Assembly (NCBI GenBank): GCA_947088195.1
Contig: CAMUFS010000144.1
Location: forward strand, 1-7,530
Reading direction: 5' to 3'
Length of the DNA: 7,530 nt
DNA from: an uncultured Clostridia bacterium
GTDB taxonomy: Bacteria > Bacillota > Clostridia > Lachnospirales > Lachnospiraceae
A program made the translations under genes and the position numbers. Of the stretch, positions 5,272 through 7,530 are shown in pieces (positions within the stretch are counted from its first letter, which is position 1; each line of letters begins with the position of its first letter). The notes under the pieces are model-generated. The model was given only the letters and a program-made list of their open reading frames with translations. It had not been told where the DNA came from and made no database searches.

Positions 5272-7181
5272 TCGCAGAACAGGGATTTTTGCCGCTTAGT
5301 CGCGCAGATATGGAGGCGCGCGGTTGGGATAAGGTCGATTTTGTCTATGTGATTGGAGATGCATATGTCGATCATCCATCCTTTGGACATGCCATAATAA
5401 GCCGGATATTGGAGGCACATGGGTATCGGGTTGGGTTGATCGCGCAGCCAGATTGGCGTGATCCAGACAGTGTTACTGTCTATGGAAAGCCACGTCTTGG
5501 ATTTCTTGTGACAGCAGGAAATATGGATTCTATGGTAAATCATTATAGTGTGTCCAAAAAAAGGCGGGAGATGGATGCTTTTACGCCGGGCGGGGTGATG
5601 GGAAAGCGGCCGGATTATGCGACGGTGGTATATTGTAATCTGATAAGGCGAGTGTATAAGGAAAGTCCTATTTTAATTGGTGGAATTGAGGCAAGCCTTC
5701 GAAGATTGGGACATTATGATTATTGGTCAAATAAGGTTAAGCGGTCAATTCTCTTGGATTCGCAGGCGGATTTGTTGATGTATGGCATGGGTGAGCGATC
5801 GGTGGTTGAGATTGCCGATGCGCTTGCGAGTGGACTTGCGGTGAAGGACATCACGTTTGTGGATGGCACGGTTTATAAGACAAAGAGTGCAGAGAATATC
5901 TATGATGCGATTATGCTTCCTTCTTTTGAGGAGATCGGTAGGGATAAAACTGTCTATGCAAGAAGCTTTTATACACAGTACTGCAATACCGATCCATATG
6001 CGGGAAAACGGCTTGCTGAGGCATATCCAAATTCTGTGTATGTGGTGCAGAATCCAGCATCCAAGCCATTGTCCCAGATGGAGATGGATGATGTCTATGC
6101 GCTGCCGTATCAGAGAAATTATCATCCTTCTTATGAGGCGGCTGGCGGTGTGCCCGCAATCCGTGAGGTGAAGTTTAGTTTGGTGAGCAATCGCGGGTGC
6201 TTTGGCGGATGTAGCTTCTGTGCTCTGACATTTCATCAGGGGCGCATTATACAGACAAGGAGCCATAAGTCTATAATAGAGGAGGCAAAGCTTCTTATTA
6301 AGGATAAGGATTTTAAAGGTTACATTCATGATGTGGGTGGACCTACGGCCAATTTCCGACATCCTGCCTGCAAAAAACAGCTTGAACAGGGTGCTTGCCA
6401 AAAGAAACAATGTTTATTTCCTGAGCCGTGTAAAAATTTGACCGTCGATCATAAGGATTATCTTTCTCTGCTTCGAGAGCTTCGAAAGCTTCCCGGTGTG
6501 AAGAAGGTATTTGTCCGTTCTGGCATCCGTTTTGATTATGTGATGGCAGATGCAGATGACACATTTTTAAGAGAGCTTTGCAGTTATCATGTGAGCGGGC
6601 AGCTTAAGGTTGCGCCAGAGCATGTCGCGGATCCCGTATTAAGGCGTATGGGAAAACCAGAGAATGGTGTATATCAGGCATTTGCGGAGAAATATAAGAA
6701 GATCAATGAGAAATTGGGTCTAAAGCAGTATCTGGTTCCTTATCTTATGTCCTCTCATCCGGGCTCCACGTTAAAGGAGGCGGTGGAGCTTGCAGAATAT
6801 CTTAGAGATCTGGGCTATATGCCGGAACAGGTGCAGGATTTTTATCCTACGCCATCGACCATTTCTACTTGTATGTATTACACAGGGCTTGATCCGCGTA
6901 CAATGGAACCTGTGTATGTCCCTGTCAATCCTCATGAGAAGGCAATGCAGCGCGCGCTGATCCAGTACCGAAATCCTGCCAATTATAATTTGGTATTGGA
7001 AGCCTTGAAAAAGGCAGAACGGCTGGATCTAGTTGGATTTGATAAAAAATGTTTGATCCGCCCGCAGAGGGAGGCAAAGCGTATGCAAGAGCAGCGGAAA
7101 AAACAAAAGGAAGAAGAAAAAAGGCAAATGCCAACCAAAAAGAAAACCATTCGTAATGTGCATAAAAAGAAAGCAAAATAA
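5268..7181 (+). CDS. ygiQ: YgiQ-family radical SAM protein
   Basis: A 637-residue radical SAM protein of the YgiQ family (formerly UPF0313); its reaction is not known to me. The N-terminal domain carries the family block GDAYVDHPSFG at residues 30-40. The radical SAM cluster motif is CFGGCSFC, with C311, C315 and C318 as ligands of a 4Fe-4S cluster that would cleave S-adenosylmethionine. A second cysteine group, C368, C377, C382 and C388, precedes the conserved NLTVDH. Further family blocks are VAPEH near 448-452 and QVQDFYPTPSTIST in the C-terminal half. Length and domain order (YgiQ N-terminal domain, radical SAM core, C-terminal DUF3362-type region) fit a full-length member. The tail 601-637 is strongly basic (17 Lys/Arg of 37) and probably disordered. 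ATG 5268 overlaps the HAD stop by 4 bases, with AGGAGA 7 bases upstream. The gene ends in three consecutive in-frame stop codons. Confidence 0.95.
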   Translation: MIAEQGFLPLSRADMEARGWDKVDFVYVIGDAYVDHPSFGHAIISRILEAHGYRVGLIAQPDWRDPDSVTVYGKPRLGFLVTAGNMDSMVNHYSVSKKRREMDAFTPGGVMGKRPDYATVVYCNLIRRVYKESPILIGGIEASLRRLGHYDYWSNKVKRSILLDSQADLLMYGMGERSVVEIADALASGLAVKDITFVDGTVYKTKSAENIYDAIMLPSFEEIGRDKTVYARSFYTQYCNTDPYAGKRLAEAYPNSVYVVQNPASKPLSQMEMDDVYALPYQRNYHPSYEAAGGVPAIREVKFSLVSNRGCFGGCSFCALTFHQGRIIQTRSHKSIIEEAKLLIKDKDFKGYIHDVGGPTANFRHPACKKQLEQGACQKKQCLFPEPCKNLTVDHKDYLSLLRELRKLPGVKKVFVRSGIRFDYVMADADDTFLRELCSYHVSGQLKVAPEHVADPVLRRMGKPENGVYQAFAEKYKKINEKLGLKQYLVPYLMSSHPGSTLKEAVELAEYLRDLGYMPEQVQDFYPTPSTISTCMYYTGLDPRTMEPVYVPVNPHEKAMQRALIQYRNPANYNLVLEALKKAERLDLVGFDKKCLIRPQREAKRMQEQRKKQKEEEKRQMPTKKKTIRNVHKKKAK

Positions 7182-7190
7182 TAGTAAAGT

Positions 7191-7196
7191 GGAGAG
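7191..7196 (+). promoter_or_regulatory. Ribosome binding site deciding a GTG start for the SDR gene
   Basis: GGAGAG stands 6 bases before GTG 7203. There is no ATG in frame before the Rossmann-fold motif, so GTG is taken as the start. Confidence 0.75.
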
Positions 7197-7202
7197 TGAA
7201 CC

Positions 7203-7530
7203 GTGAACAATTTAAAAATAGCAGTTGTGACAGGTGCTTCCTCTGGAATAGGAAGAGAATTTGTAAGGCTTTTAGATAAAGAGCTGATTAGTTTAGATGA
7301 AATCTGGGTGATTGCCAGAAGAGGGGATCGACTTAAGGAACTGGCAAAGGAGGTCGGAACCAAGCTTGTGCCGATTGAGATGGACATTACCAGCAAGGAG
7401 GCTGTTGGTGTTTTGGCGTATTTATTAAAAGAAAAGAAGCCAGCGGTAAAGTTTTTAATTAATTGTGCAGGCTTTGGAAAAATAGGAAGAGTGGCAGCAC
7501 TTCCCATGGAAGGCCAGCTCTCAATGGTAA
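7203..7530 (+). CDS. Short-chain dehydrogenase/reductase (SDR), N-terminal part (3' end outside window)
   Basis: The first 109 residues of a classical SDR oxidoreductase that would use NAD(H) or NADP(H). It starts at GTG 7203, reading MNNLKIAVVTGASSGIGREF, with the cofactor-binding motif TGASSGIG at residues 10-17. R39-R40 after the second strand (WVIARR) suggests a preference for NADP(H). D61 in MDIT occupies the usual adenine-binding position, and NCAG at 87-90 replaces the common NNAG. The catalytic Ser-Tyr-Lys lies beyond the window, so activity and substrate cannot be judged. The gene starts 21 bases after the ygiQ stop with no terminator or clear promoter between, so it is probably the fourth gene of the same unit. 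Confidence 0.9.
   Translation, partial: MNNLKIAVVTGASSGIGREFVRLLDKELISLDEIWVIARRGDRLKELAKEVGTKLVPIEMDITSKEAVGVLAYLLKEKKPAVKFLINCAGFGKIGRVAALPMEGQLSMV

Noticed and set aside
5745..6410. Long minus-strand open frame (221 codons) opposite ygiQ
   Set aside because: It is the mirror of a strongly conserved radical SAM gene, has no recognisable domain and a His/Arg/Ile-rich composition typical of antisense shadows.
6983..7507. Minus-strand open frame (174 codons) across the ygiQ/SDR junction
   Set aside because: It overlaps two well-supported plus-strand genes including the SDR cofactor motif; the Ser/Phe/Leu-rich product is what antisense to Lys/Glu-rich coding gives.
1..7530. A new defence, mobile or CRISPR system
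   Set aside because: I searched for repeats, nuclease, recombinase, reverse transcriptase and toxin-antitoxin patterns and saw none; every gene except the 217-residue protein falls in a known family.

Overview
The window looks like chromosomal DNA of a low-GC Gram-positive anaerobe, most likely class Clostridia and probably Lachnospiraceae. This rests on strong AGGAGG-like ribosome binding sites, AT-rich codon use in the left half, the style of the M23 peptidase and YgiQ proteins, and a consensus sigma-A promoter. All recognised genes lie on the + strand and are tightly packed. I see no rRNA, tRNA, CRISPR array, transposase or phage gene. No gap between genes reaches 300 bases.

Left half (1 to about 3820), AT-rich. 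The 3' end of an ABC-transporter ATPase gene overlaps the start of its permease gene by 11 bases. The permease has about 12 membrane segments and appears to be built from two related halves. Next come a 217-residue protein that I cannot assign, then a membrane-anchored M23-family (LytM-type) metallopeptidase with all zinc ligands present. A 38-base interrupted inverted repeat covers the ribosome binding site of the peptidase gene and could control its translation.

Right half (3824 to 7530), visibly richer in GC. A perfect TTGACA-17-TATAAT promoter begins one base after the peptidase stop codon. It heads a compact run of four genes: an RsuA-type pseudouridine synthase, a HAD-superfamily phosphatase of the beta-phosphoglucomutase type, a YgiQ-family radical SAM protein, and a short-chain dehydrogenase cut off by the window end. 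The gaps are 2 bases, a 4-base ATGA overlap, and 21 bases, so the genes are very probably co-transcribed and partly translationally coupled.

Functionally, the left part concerns the cell envelope (an ABC-2-type exporter of unknown substrate and a surface peptidoglycan hydrolase). The right part looks like housekeeping: rRNA modification, small-phosphate metabolism, a radical SAM enzyme of unknown reaction and an NAD(P)H oxidoreductase. I did not find a convincing new defence or mobile system. The best leads are the hairpin over the M23 ribosome binding site, the unassigned 217-residue protein, and the four-cysteine cluster in YgiQ.
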